A stretch of 64,000 bases of DNA. Source: Aegilops tauschii subsp. strangulata (taxonomy: Eukaryota; Streptophyta; Magnoliopsida; Poales; Poaceae). Made by a program: the position numbers and the translations under genes. The stretch is taken from positions 360,838,267-360,902,266 of the forward strand of contig NC_053040.3 of assembly GCF_002575655.3 (NCBI RefSeq), written 5' to 3'. Below, piece by piece: positions 23,625 to 34,310 of this stretch. Under the pieces are notes generated by a model that saw nothing but the letters and a program-made list of their open reading frames with translations, had not been told where the DNA came from and did not search any database. Numbering within the stretch: position 1 is the first letter of the stretch; the number at the start of each line of letters is the position of its first letter.

Positions 23625-26600
23625 TGTCAGGACCCCGATTCTAAGTCACACCGATCTAGCATATAACACCTCATATCACTTTGCGGCCTCACGCACGGTA
23701 TTCCCACGGGTGTCGCCTTACCTGGCCTGGGACCGTTTGCGCCTTTTGGCTCACGTATATGATAGTGTCGCTAGCATCCATATGACAGAGAACCCGGACC
23801 GATATGACTAGTCGTGAACCCAAAGTGGCACTAACTTACGGGGACAGGCATACATGAAACAACATCGAGCATGTTGGTCAGCAGCGTGTGAATCCGGGCT
23901 GTAGCAACTAGGCTAACAGGACTCCGGGAACCCGGGCTGTAGCAGGCTAGCACGACTCCGGATGTCACCGCGTGACATTTCCCCGAAGGGACAGACACAG
24001 GAACGAAGTGTATCACATGCCGGCCAGTCTAGGTGTTCCGGAGCAGTAGTGCTGGGCTAGCAGGACTCCGGTAAACCGGGCTGTAGCGGACTACCAAGGC
24101 TCAGTGGAAGCACCGGACTACATTTCCCCATACGAGAGGCTACCAAGGATAAACAACTAGATTGTCGGATCCCACACATACCAAGCATTTCAATCATACA
24201 CACAATATGCTCAATATGTGCAAATACAACATAGCATCACAACAAGACTCTACGACTCAGAGTATTTATTCATTAGGCTCCGAGGAGCCAAGTATTACAA
24301 ACATGGGTCTCATGACCCAACATACAGAGCATACAAGCAACAAGCACATGCGGAAGCTTAACTTGTCTGAGTACAGACAACTACAAATGAAGAAGGCTGA
24401 GAAGCCTGACTATCTACAAGACCCTCCCAAGGGTACAAGATCGTAGCTGAGGTAACAAGCTAAACGTCGAAGTCCACGCGGAACTACTAGCGAGACTGAA
24501 GTCTCTCTCCAAAACATAAAATAAGAAAATGTGAGTACAAATGTACCCAGCAAGACTTACATCAGAACTATCTACATATGCATCGGTATCAACAAAGGGG
24601 TGGTGGAGTTTAACTACAGCAAGCCAGCTTTCACTCGGTGGCTATCCTGAACTACGACTGCAAGTAACTCTTTTGAGGCGGTGCACACGAGTCCACATAT
24701 TCACCATACCAATACACCGCTATGGATCCGCTCCCGTCTCCCTACGAGAACGCCATCCATAGCACTCATGCTTATCTTGCGCATTTTAGAGTATCCACTT
24801 TCACTTGTCTATGAACTGTACAGGCAACCCAGAAGTCCTTTTCCGCGGACACGGCTATTCGAATAGATGATGTTAACCCTGCAGGGGTGTACTTCTTCAC
24901 ACACGCTCTCGCCACTTACCACCATGTACACATCGTGTATCTCGGTAACCTTCAAGCGGAAGCCTGGCGAGGTAGTTGGCCACGACCTGACTAACCACAC
25001 AAGTCTCTTGTCTAGGTTTATCGCCTATTCGGGTTCCATCCGCAAGGAGATCCGGCCGGGGTATCGCTCACGGCCCCAAACGATGTGTACAGGGTTCCAA
25101 GCCCACCAAACGGGCGACGCTTGGCATACCAGGCCACGGTGCCTAGTCTGTCCCAAGCCCACCTATACCGGGTGCCACTTGGTAGACTACTAACACTACC
25201 TACAAACACCAGAAACTAGTTGCAACTCCTGGACAGAGATCGAGTTGGTTAATAAGCCGAGAGGGGCCGAGTTACCGGAACCCAATGTGTGGTAGTAACT
25301 GTTCATGGATCACAAACACAAAACTCAGTTCCTGAGGACGGCTGCAATGAGATAACCCACCATGTACTCCTACATGGCCTCTCACCGCTACCTTTACCAA
25401 ATCATGTTCACACACTTAGCTCTCAACAGTAGGACATGTTCACCACATTCCAATTCATCCCCGATGAATCAGACCTGACTCAACTCTAAGCAGTAGCAGG
25501 CATGACAAACAAGCATGAATGAGTAGGCACATCAGGGCTCAAACAACTCCTACTCAGGCTAGTGGGTTTCATCTATTTACTGTGGCAATGACAGGTCATC
25601 CAGAGGAAAGGGGTTCAACTACCGCAGCATGTAACAGTTGAATCGATGTTGTCCTAATGCAGTAAAAGAGAGCAGGAGCGAGAGAATGGGATTGTATCGG
25701 AATGAACAAGGGGGTTTTGCTTGCCTGGCACTTCTGAAGATAGTATAGCTCTTCATCGGTGTCATCGAACTCATCGTCGGAACACGTCTATCGAGAGGGA
25801 ACAACACCGACAAAGGAACAGAAACAACATTCAATTCAATGCAATGCGCAAGCAAATGAATGATACGACATATTAAGGTACTGAATTGAGCTAATGCAAT
25901 AGCAAGTCATTTTAATTGAAGTGGAATTCAAACTACGTCAAATTCCAACTCCAAACCTATTTTTCAAATTACCCTAATCATGTTTTATCCTAAATAGTGG
26001 GGTTAACTTGCTCAGACATGCATGAACATGGCATAAACAGATTCTTTGGATTTTTCTGATAATTTTTCATATATAACTTATTTCATTTGGAGTTACGGTT
26101 GATTTTATATGATTTTTGGAAGTTTTGCGCATTTTCTGGAATTTCCAATTTAGTTAGAAATATGAGTATTCCAGTAAATGTGTTTACGGCGTTAGCACTG
26201 CGTCAGGGTGACGTCAGCGGTCAACGGGGCCAGCCCAGGTCAAAACTGACCAACGGGGCCCACCGGTCAGTCACACAAGTGCTAATCCCGCGTTGACTGA
26301 CGCTTTAACTAGCTACAGGGCCCGTTGTCAGCGTCTAGGGGTGGTCCAGCTGGCGGGGATTAGTGCTAATGAGCCCGCCACGTCGGCTGTCGCCGGAGTT
26401 CGGCCGGCGGCGACCAAAGCTACGGCGGGAGCCCGCCGGGGCTGCGCTACAGGCGGCGGCAGGACGCGCGAAGGCCACCAGAAGGTAGCTCGCACACGGC
26501 CACATCTAGCTGAGCACTCGGAAGGCCGCGGGGTCACCGGAGAAGACGACAGTGAGCACATCCGCGGTGGCCGGCGTTCGGGTGCGGACGGACTCGATTC

Positions 26601-27751
26601 TATGGTGCACTAGGGGAGTAGCCGGTGGGTTCCACAAGCTCCTGAGGGTTCACCGAACGTGATGATGCGCTCGGGACTGAGCTGCGGTGGCCTTGGCCAC
26701 GACGGTGAGGAACCACGGCGGAGGTGAGCTCCTGGGTCCGGTGGGAACGACGACTACGCGGCGCAATCGAGCAAGGGGAGAGAGGGGAACGAATGAGAAG
26801 CTCACGGCGAATCAGACGAGCGGCTCAGTGGCTCGGGGGAGGCTTGGAGGCGACGGGGCGACGATGGCGATCTCCGGCGGTCGTGCAGAGAAGATGAGCT
26901 CGATGACGAGGCTTCAGGGCGTCCGGGGTCCTGTGGTTCGGCGTAGAGGTGCGCGGCAGCGAGGTGGAGCTCGTGGTCGGGATGGATAGGCGTGGGGAGG
27001 TCGGTGGCCACGATGAACGGCGACGATGGCGACGGCTCCGTTCGGTGGTGAGAGGAGCGGGACAGAGGAGGGGACGAGGCCGGGGGAGAGTGAGAGGGGG
27101 TCGAGAGGGCTGCGTGGCATCGCGGGACGCGTCCAGGGCGATGATGGGGCAGCCAGACAGGGTGCTACGTGCCTCGCCGAACGTGCGCGCGCGCCGGGCA
27201 CGCGCCCCGTCCGACTGGCGGGAGGAGGGGACGACTGGCACTGGGCCAGTTGGCTGGGCCGGCACAGTGCCAGGCCAGTAAGTGGCCCTGGTAAGGATTT
27301 TCCCCTTTTCTCTATTTGTTTCTGTTTTCTATTTCTGACATTTGTTTTAATTTTGTTTTTGAACCAAACTAATTTTGTTGCTTCTGATATGTTTTGCAGG
27401 GACTAAAAGGATTATTCCAAAGCCCCTCAACAAAAATCAGAATTATTGGAGCAGTAAAGTATTTATAGTATTTATTTGCTCCAATTCAAAATACAATATG
27501 TGTTAATTCAACAATCCAAAATGTCATGCAAAAATGTGCATCACCTCTGATTGCTATTTCCAGCATTTTCCAAAAATGATGAACATTTTTTAAGGCCATT
27601 TGGGTTCACTGAAAAATATTTTAGTTGAACCTGGTGGATTCCTTTTTATGCTAGGGTTTGAACATCCCCCATTTCAAGTTCATTTGAAAATTTAAACATG
27701 ATGCACACATGAAGGGCTAGCCTAGTGCATACCAGGACTAGGGATGTGACA
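23625..27751 (-). repeat. 5' LTR of the nested Gypsy element (4,127 bp)
   Basis: Partner of 12956-17087 and next to the primer-binding site. Small differences include loss of a few bases near 26325. It keeps the TGACGTCA palindrome (26209-26216) and the GC-rich domain (about 26200-27270). The target duplication CCAGT follows at 27752-27756. Confidence 0.95.
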
Positions 27752-27756
27752 CCAGT

Positions 27757-29010
27757 GAATGATGTCATATGCTTTATGAAAGTCAATCTTGGAGAACACA
27801 GCGCGAAGATGCTTGCTCTTCACCTCATGGATGACCTCGTGAAGAACGAGGATCCCATCCAAAATATACCTGCCTTTCGTGAAGGCCGACTGGTTCGGGT
27901 GATGGATTCAGGGGGCGAGTAGGGCCGCCCTAGTGGCGTACCCTTTCGCCAAAATCCGAAAAACCACATTGAGGACTGTGATAGGGTGGAACTGCCTAAT
28001 GTCCGCAGCACCCGGCACATTAGGGATCAGGGAGATGATCCCGTAGTTAAGCCGGGACATGTCTAATGTTCCCCTAGAGAACTCATGGAACAGGTCAAGG
28101 ATGATCTCCTTGACCATCGGCCAGAAAGCCTGGAAGAAACGGACCGGCAATCCATCGGGGCCAGGGGCCGAGGCCGGGTTCGTGGCTTTGACAAAGGCCT
28201 CCACTTCCGCGGCATCAAATGGGGCGAGCAAGGCCGCATTCTCCTCCGGGGAGATTTGTTGGTCAGGCGACCAAATGTGGTCGGTAAGGGCGATACCACT
28301 CCGAGGGCGCCCCGCAAATAGCGACTTGTAAAAGTCATCGACCAGCAAGCGGATAGCCTGAGGGTCTTGAAACAACTGACCTCCTTCCCATAAAAGGGGA
28401 ATGGAGCAGCGACGCCTATGGCCATTAGCGATGGCCTGGAAGTAGGCTGTGTTGGCATCTCCAAACAACACCCAGTTTATATAGCCACGCTGGCGCCAAA
28501 ATTCCTCCTCCTTGGAGTAGATCTCCATGAGAGAATCTTCCAGATTGTATCTATGAGCCCACTCGTCGGCGGAGATCCCAGCAATATTTGCGCGAAGGTC
28601 AAGGGTCCGGATCTCCTCGGGGAGGGAGGCCTTCTGGACCCGAAGGTCCCTCCCAATATCAGCACCCTATCCCTTCATGAACTGCCTAGACCGTTTGGGT
28701 AGGTGATGCCATTCGTTCAGGATCGACATCTGCCTATCGGGCTCGGCTGACGCCGAGACCCAGTGAGCCTGGACGGCTGCCATAAACCCTGGCTGCCGGA
28801 GCCAAAAAGCCTCAAAACGAAACCACGAAGGGGGTCGTGGTCTCTCATCCCTAGATGATAAGAGAAGGGGAACGTGGTCGGATCCAATGCGAGTAATAGC
28901 CTGGAGAGAGGCCAAAGGGAACCGAAGCTCTCAGTCGGGGAAGACAAACACCCGGTCAAGCACACTAAAGGTCAGGGAAACTTGTCTATTGGTCCAGGTA
29001 AACCTCGCCC
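27757..29010 (-). pseudogene. LINE 5' half: endonuclease end and reverse transcriptase fingers
   Basis: The first codons after 29010 give FTWTN...VLDRVFV and IGSDHVPLLL, motifs of the end of a LINE endonuclease with the SDH residues. A linker follows, then NWVLFGDANTAYFQA, APGPDGLPVRFFQAFWP and ISLIPNVPGA of the reverse transcriptase fingers, continuing to the palm motif near the insertion point. A TGA near 27920 breaks the frame. The inserted Gypsy element interrupts the coding sequence at the CCAGT (minus strand ACTGG) target. Confidence 0.85.
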
Positions 29011-29029
29011 CACCACCTGCCTTTTGGTT
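29011..29029. repeat. LINE target site duplication, right copy (19 bp)
   Basis: Exact second copy of CACCACCTGCCTTTTGGTT (10920-10938), adjoining the truncated 5' end of the LINE. Confidence 0.9.
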
Positions 29030-29315
29030 GAGCTCAGTAACTATACGTGTGTCCCGTTTAGTCCCACTCCGACCTACAGCCTGAGCTCAGTTGCATACAT
29101 GCAGTCCACCGATGTGACGGCAAAGCTCCGCCTTCCCAAGAACTCGACCTCGGTCATGCACAGGAGTACTGCGTTATGATTCATGACACGTCTGAGCAGC
29201 ATCGGGAGTGAACAAGACTACAGTGGTAAACGCCCAATTCACGCGGGTCACGTCACGAGCGCCGGCCTGTTTGTTGACAGCACCGAAAAGCACGCCTTTG
29301 GCATAGCGTACCCTT
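29030..29315. other. Unassigned sequence between the LINE and the Mutator-like element
   Basis: No gene or transposon terminus was recognised. This should be the sequence that originally flanked the right side of the Copia LTR before the LINE inserted. Confidence 0.4.
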
Positions 29316-30039
29316 GAAAAAGAAAGGGTTTGTCTAGGTCTCAGTCGACTGAGACTTCGCGAAGTCTAAGTCAGATGACATCATCCAACAGTAGCCCAGC
29401 CCATTTTAGTTTCTTATTAAGTCTTGTACTTTTTTCTACTGTTGCTGGGCCGGCCATGTTATTGCAGCCTAATGCCTTCATTTTTCCAGTTGTTGTGTGC
29501 TTTTGGGCCAGCGATTTTTTGACCATCGAGAGTTTTTGTAGATGCTGCTCGTTCTGGCAGACTGGCCGGGCCAGTAGTTAACTTTTTTTTTACGGTGAGG
29601 GCCAGTAGTAACCTTAGATGTCTCAAAAACAAGTAGTAATCTTAGCCGTTTACATGATTTTCCTACCATCCGGCCTTTTGTTGTTTTTTGTTTGGTTTTT
29701 TTGTTTTTGCTTTTGTTTGTTAAATGTTTATTTTCTTTGAAAAATCAGTTATTGCTTCACCATAAAAAAGAACTGAAAGCTTTGTTTACATTTATAGTAA
29801 TATTTTGGAAAAAAGTGCTTGTTTATTTTTTAAATTATTCATCATGTGTTGAAACAAATATTTTTTTAAAACATCATGTATATTAAAAAAATGTTCACGG
29901 TGTGTTTACCAAAACAGAAAATAACTAAAAATACGACAACAAAATAAAATAGGCAGAAAAAATAAATATGATAATAATAGTAGTAGTGATAATAATAATA
30001 ATAATAATAATAATAACACCACAAAAGTTGCACTTTGAA

Positions 30040-31690
30040 AGACATGTAGTTGTAGTCGCGGCTACACTGTGTCTAGTGGATGATATGCAACTGTCCCCCT
30101 CCTGACAAAAACATCACTGAGTTGCAGTCACGTTGAAGACATGCAATTGCAGTCGGGAGTGACACTTGCAGTTGTGTGTTTAATGACAGACATGAAAAGA
30201 AAAAAAGTTCCACACCGATAGTAGACATGTAATTACGTGCGATTTAATTTACATGCAATTGTGTGTGATCGATGTATGTGCAAATAGGTGGTAATATTTT
30301 GAAAAAAATAAAAACTAATAGAAAACAGAAATATGGGGAAAAGAAAAAAAGAAAATAGGAACGAAGCTGGGGAACAATCCAGCGCGAATGCAACACAAAG
30401 CAATGACAAAAAGAACAAAAAACAAAACAAAAATGTGTGCTTGAACACCTGCCCAACCCACAAAAGCATGCCTGGTGTCAAGTATGCAACTGTGCCCCCT
30501 CTCCTGCCCGCCTATGGGGAAATGAAGGTCAGTTGCAGTCGGATGGTTAGACATTAAGTTGCAGTTGGGAGCGACGCTTGCAGTTGCGTACCTAGTGTCA
30601 GACATGCAACTGGCCCCTCTCCCGCCGCCCTACAACGTAAAAAAGGTCAGTTGCAGCCGGATGGGTAGACATGCAATTGCAGTCGAGGGTGACACTTGCA
30701 GTTGTATGCCAAGTGTTAGACATGCAACTTCCCCTACCTCTCTCGGCACCCTCCAAGAAAACAAAGTTCAGCTGCAGTAGGGGGCGACACTTGCAATTGC
30801 ATGCCTAGTGGCCGACATGCAACTGCCCCCTCTCTCACCGCCAGCTGACAAAACAAAGGTCGGTTGCAGTTGGATTGGTAGACATGCAATTGCAGTTGGG
30901 TACAACGCTTGCAGTTGCGAGCGTAGTGTTAAACATGCAACTGCCCCCTCTCCCGTCGTCATCTGACATAATAAAAAAAGTCAGTTGCAGTCGGGTGGGT
31001 AGAGATGTAGTTGCAGTCGAGGGAGACGCTTGCAGTTGCATACCTAGTGTCAGACATGCAACTCCCCGCTCCCCTCTCCGACTGCTCACCGAGAAAACAA
31101 AAAGGATAGTTACAGTCGGGTGGGTAGACATGCAGTTATAGTCGAGGGCGACACTTGCAGTTGCATGCCCAGTGTCAGACATGCAACTCCCCCCTCCCCG
31201 ACTGCTCACCGAGAAAACAAAAGGATAGTTACAGTCGGGTGGATAGATATGCAGTTGCAGTCGGGGGCGACACTTGCGGTTGCATGCCTAGCGTCAGACA
31301 TGCAACAACCCCCACTCCCACGGCCTACCGACAAAACAAAAGGTCAATTGCAGGTCGTCTAGGTAGACATGCAGTTACATTCAAGGCGACACTTTAGTTG
31401 CATGCCTAGTGTCAGACATGCAACTGCCCCTCTCCCGCCTCTCTTCGGCGAAACAAAAGTCAGTTGCAGCTAGGTGGGTAGACATGCAATTGCAGTTGGT
31501 GGTGATGCTTGCAGTTGCGTGCCTAGTGTCAGACATGCAACTACCCCTCCTTTCCCGTTGTCCTGCGACATAACAAAAAGGTTAGTTGCGGTCGGGTGGG
31601 TAGACATGCACTTGCAGTTGCATGCCTAGTCTCAAACTTGCAACTACCCCCCTCTCCCGCCCACTAGCAAAACAATGGTCAGTTTCAGTT
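30040..31690. repeat. Tandem array, period about 117 bp
   Basis: Eleven contiguous diverged units run from about 30470 to 31690, recognisable by CTAGTGTCAGACATGCAACTG at spacings of about 95-125 bases (for example near 30603, 30720, 30934, 31056, 31418 and 31538). Each also holds a GTAGACATGCA(A/G)TTGCAGTCG half and a C-rich segment followed by ACAAAACAAA. One or two further units at 30040-30180 are separated from the main array by an A-rich insert (30190-30460). Confidence 0.9.
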
Positions 31691-32011
31691 ACCGCTGAAA
31701 GTTATTGAGTTACCGTTGTGTTTTTAAATTCCTCCCATAAATAGATGCCAACCGCTACCCATGTTCTTGTGCTTGCAATGACTCAAGCAAACTTCACAGA
31801 CCATCGCCTGAGCGCATAAAAAAACTAACAACACGAAGATGTTAACAAGGATATGAAAATGACATATTTTATGACCAGACAAGCAAACAACGGTTTCTTA
31901 ACTAGGATATGGAAAAGCAAACATATATGCATAGATGATATAAAAAAAGAAACAATTACTAACAAAAATATGCATAAGTGGATATATTAACAGGATGTGG
32001 TCACAAAAATT

Positions 32012-32517
32012 GAAAATGAACATATTTTGTTGACTAACAAACAAATTCTGCTACTATCAAAAAGAAACATTTCAAAAACTAGACGGAAAAACAAACATAC
32101 ATGCATACCTCTAGAATGTCTACTTGAAAACTAACAGAACTCTGCATTGACTAACAACAAATTCTATTGCATTTAAAACAAAGAAACGTTTCTATTTGAA
32201 ATTACTACAAACTCTGTTTGAAAATACTAGACATCTGTTGATCCTCTGCTAAGTATGGGGAGATGAAAATGAACATATTTTGTTGACTAACAAACAAATT
32301 CTGCTACTATAAAAAAGAAACATTTCAAAAACTAGACGGAAAAACAAACATACATGCATACCTCTAGAATGTCTACTTGAAAACTAACAGAACTCTGCAT
32401 TGACTAACAACAAATTCTATTGCATTTAAAACAAAGAAACGTTTCTATTTGAAATTACTACAAACTCTGTTTGAAAATACTAGACCTCTGTTGATCCTCT
32501 GCTAAGAATGGGGAAAT
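32012..32517. repeat. Tandem duplication of 253 bp
   Basis: The block starting GAAAATGAACATATTTTGTT at 32012 starts again at 32265, and the two copies follow one another directly. Only three or four single-base differences were seen (for example ACATCTG against ACCTCTG), so the duplication is recent. It is AT-rich, without a reading frame, inside the Mutator-like element. Confidence 0.9.
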
Positions 32518-32799
32518 GGAAATAAAACTCACTAACCTTTGTTGATCCAAAGTATATTTTGACTACTGGTAAAAAAGAAACTATTAATCTACGTTTTGTC
32601 CAAACTACTGGAACAAACAAATCTCCCTCGAATGGGAAAAATGAAGATGACTACTAATCTCTACTTAAAACAACCTACTCGAACCAACAAACAGAAGAAA
32701 TCGGAGGAACACCTACTCTCAGATCTACAGTATGACGGCTAAAAAAAGAGAGATCAGGGGAACGCCAACCCAGCCCAGCGAACAACCCACCGAGAAAAC

Positions 32800-33411
32800 C
32801 TCCCATGTCCCCTGACACAAAGAAGCCCGACAAACAAACAAACAAACAGGCTGGACACACGTGTTACACATGCTGAAACAAGATAACCCACTTCCAGCGC
32901 GAATCTTGAAGCAAACAAAGATCCGACGGATGGCGCGTCGACTGAGACTTTACTAAATCTCAGTCGACTGAGATTTAGCGAGTCCGTTAAAATAATGGAA
33001 GCTAAAAAGGACAAAAAATAAACTAAAAATGGGACAATAAAAAATAATAACAAAAGAAAGAAAAATGAGAAAAGAAAAGACATACAAATGATAGATAAAA
33101 TGAAAAAGGGAGGAAAATGAAGAAAAAGAAAAGACAGAACGAGACAACAACAGCCTAAAAACACACATTGAGATGCGACCTGAAAAAAAAATGAGAAAGA
33201 CCTGCACGACAAAGTCACAACGCGAAAACAAAAAACGGCCCAAACAACGGAAGACATAGACAAACAGAGAACCGGGCTAGACACTCTCCTTAGCAGGCTG
33301 AAAACAAAACAACCAACTCTCCAACACGAATCTTAAAGCAAGTAATAATCATACGGCTGACACGTTGACTGAGACTTCCGAAGTCTCAGTCAACTGAGAT
33401 TTAGCGTCACC
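32800..33411. repeat. Duplicated right end of the Mutator-like element
   Basis: Two similar end segments lie about 430 bases apart. Both hold a GCTGAAA...CGAATCTT(G/A)AAGCAA stretch followed by TGAGACTT and a palindromic CTCAGT(C/T)(G/A)ACTGAGATTTAGCG. The inner copy contains a perfect 26-bp palindrome at 32953-32978; the outer copy ends the element at 33411. Confidence 0.7.
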
Positions 33412-33421
33412 GAAAAAGAAA

Positions 33422-34310
33422 AGCAGATAGATTTCGGTGGTGCAAAGGACAGTATCGGACTTCTCTTCTGATCCAATTATATGCGCAGTCCAGTGTGAAA
33501 AGAAGCCTTTTTTCCTCCGGGTCGTTGAGATGAAAAAAACCTTCGGCTGTACGTGCAAACTGTCAAACTGGGTGTGACAGCAGCACGACCCATCGCCATC
33601 GACGTAACAGCGAGCGACCCCACGCCGCAGGCCGGCACAGAGCAGTGAATCCTATGCGGCCGTGGCAATGTGTTGACGCTGAGCACCCACAGTATTTCTT
33701 TGCACGAGACTTGATAGCATACTGAACTTCACAGAACCTTTCAAGACCGCTCTTTATGACCAAACTGTAGGTACTCCAAGCAGCACCTACATGACCAAAG
33801 ACTACCACCAAAAAGAGCGTCAGTGCAGCAACAATCTGAACTTTGGCCGGCCATTGATTGCAAAAATAAATCCCAGTTGATCCACAGCAACGCCAGACAT
33901 TATTTGGCTGATAGCTTTCAAACGTTCATGTTTGATTCTAGACCTCTACCAGAACCTATGGACGGCACTAGTAGATCAACCCAGCCTTCCTGAGTCTCCA
34001 CTTGCACACCAGCTCATCCTTACAACAGAAAGAGAGAGACGGACAAAACAGAGGCAACGAGCCAGCCGAAAGTTCACCCTAAAACGATGGAACTATAGCA
34101 TGTCCTTCAAGAAATGTCTAAAATGCATGGCACCGGGGAATACAGCCGACGGAAGAGGCCGAGTCAATACCCGAACCACCACCATTGCTCTGTGCTAAGG
34201 ACCTTTCAAGTAAGATCCTTATCACCTAGCAAAGGATTTTTTTTTTCATTGCGCGGTTCGTTCTTGACTCAGGCTCGACGTCGCCGGTCCTCCCCAAGGC
34301 AAAATCCACC
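33422..34310. other. 3' flank of the homeobox gene
   Basis: Region between the Mutator-like element and the stop codon of the minus-strand gene. The part next to 34310 is the probable 3' untranslated region. An AATGAA followed by an A-run on the minus strand (about 34230-34245) could serve in polyadenylation but is not proven. No other gene was seen. Confidence 0.45.

Larger units (their letters stand above)
12956..27751 (-). mobile_element. Gypsy-type LTR retrotransposon with 4.13-kb LTRs
   Basis: Two near-identical long terminal repeats (12956-17087 and 23625-27751) bracket about 6.5 kb of internal sequence. The 5-bp duplication CCAGT lies at both outer edges (12951-12955 and 27752-27756). 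Minus orientation is set by a tRNA-Met-type primer-binding site beside the right LTR and a purine tract beside the left one. The interior keeps only scraps of Gypsy polyprotein and holds a nested solo LTR. By eye the LTRs differ at about 30 of the first 1,560 aligned bases (about 2%), so the insertion is fairly recent although the coding part is decayed. Confidence 0.95.
10939..29010 (-). mobile_element. 5'-truncated non-LTR retrotransposon (LINE), split by a later LTR element
   Basis: On the minus strand the element begins at 29010 within the C-terminal part of an endonuclease domain. It continues into reverse transcriptase, is interrupted at 27751/12956 by a Gypsy-type element, and resumes to a zinc-finger-type C-terminus and 3' end at 10939 (ending ...AACCCTTTTTCTT). 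Exact 19-bp duplications flank it. Without the insert it is about 3.3 kb, so ORF1 and most of the endonuclease were never copied, the usual fate of LINE insertions. Confidence 0.9.
29326..33411. mobile_element. Mutator-like DNA transposon, non-autonomous, about 4.1 kb
   Basis: The outer edges carry the 10-bp direct repeat GAAAAAGAAA (29316-29325 and 33412-33421), the duplication size typical of Mutator-like elements. Inside it the ends form imperfect inverted repeats sharing TCTCAGT(C/T)GACTGAGACTTCG. No transposase frame is present; the interior is a 117-bp tandem array, A-rich sequence and duplications. Its right end lies about 900 bases beyond the stop codon of the homeobox gene. Mutator class is inferred from duplication length and end structure; no transposase supports it. 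Confidence 0.75.

Noticed and set aside
30040..31690. Regularly spaced repeats resembling a CRISPR array
   Set aside because: The window is plant nuclear DNA. The 'spacers' are themselves repeated, units are about 117 bp and diverged, and there are no cas genes. It is a minisatellite-like tandem array inside a DNA transposon.
32754..33284. A 176-codon hydrophobic minus-strand frame that looks like a membrane protein
   Set aside because: The plus strand here is A-rich, so its complement reads as Phe/Leu/Ser by composition. It overlaps the duplicated transposon end and has no family motif.
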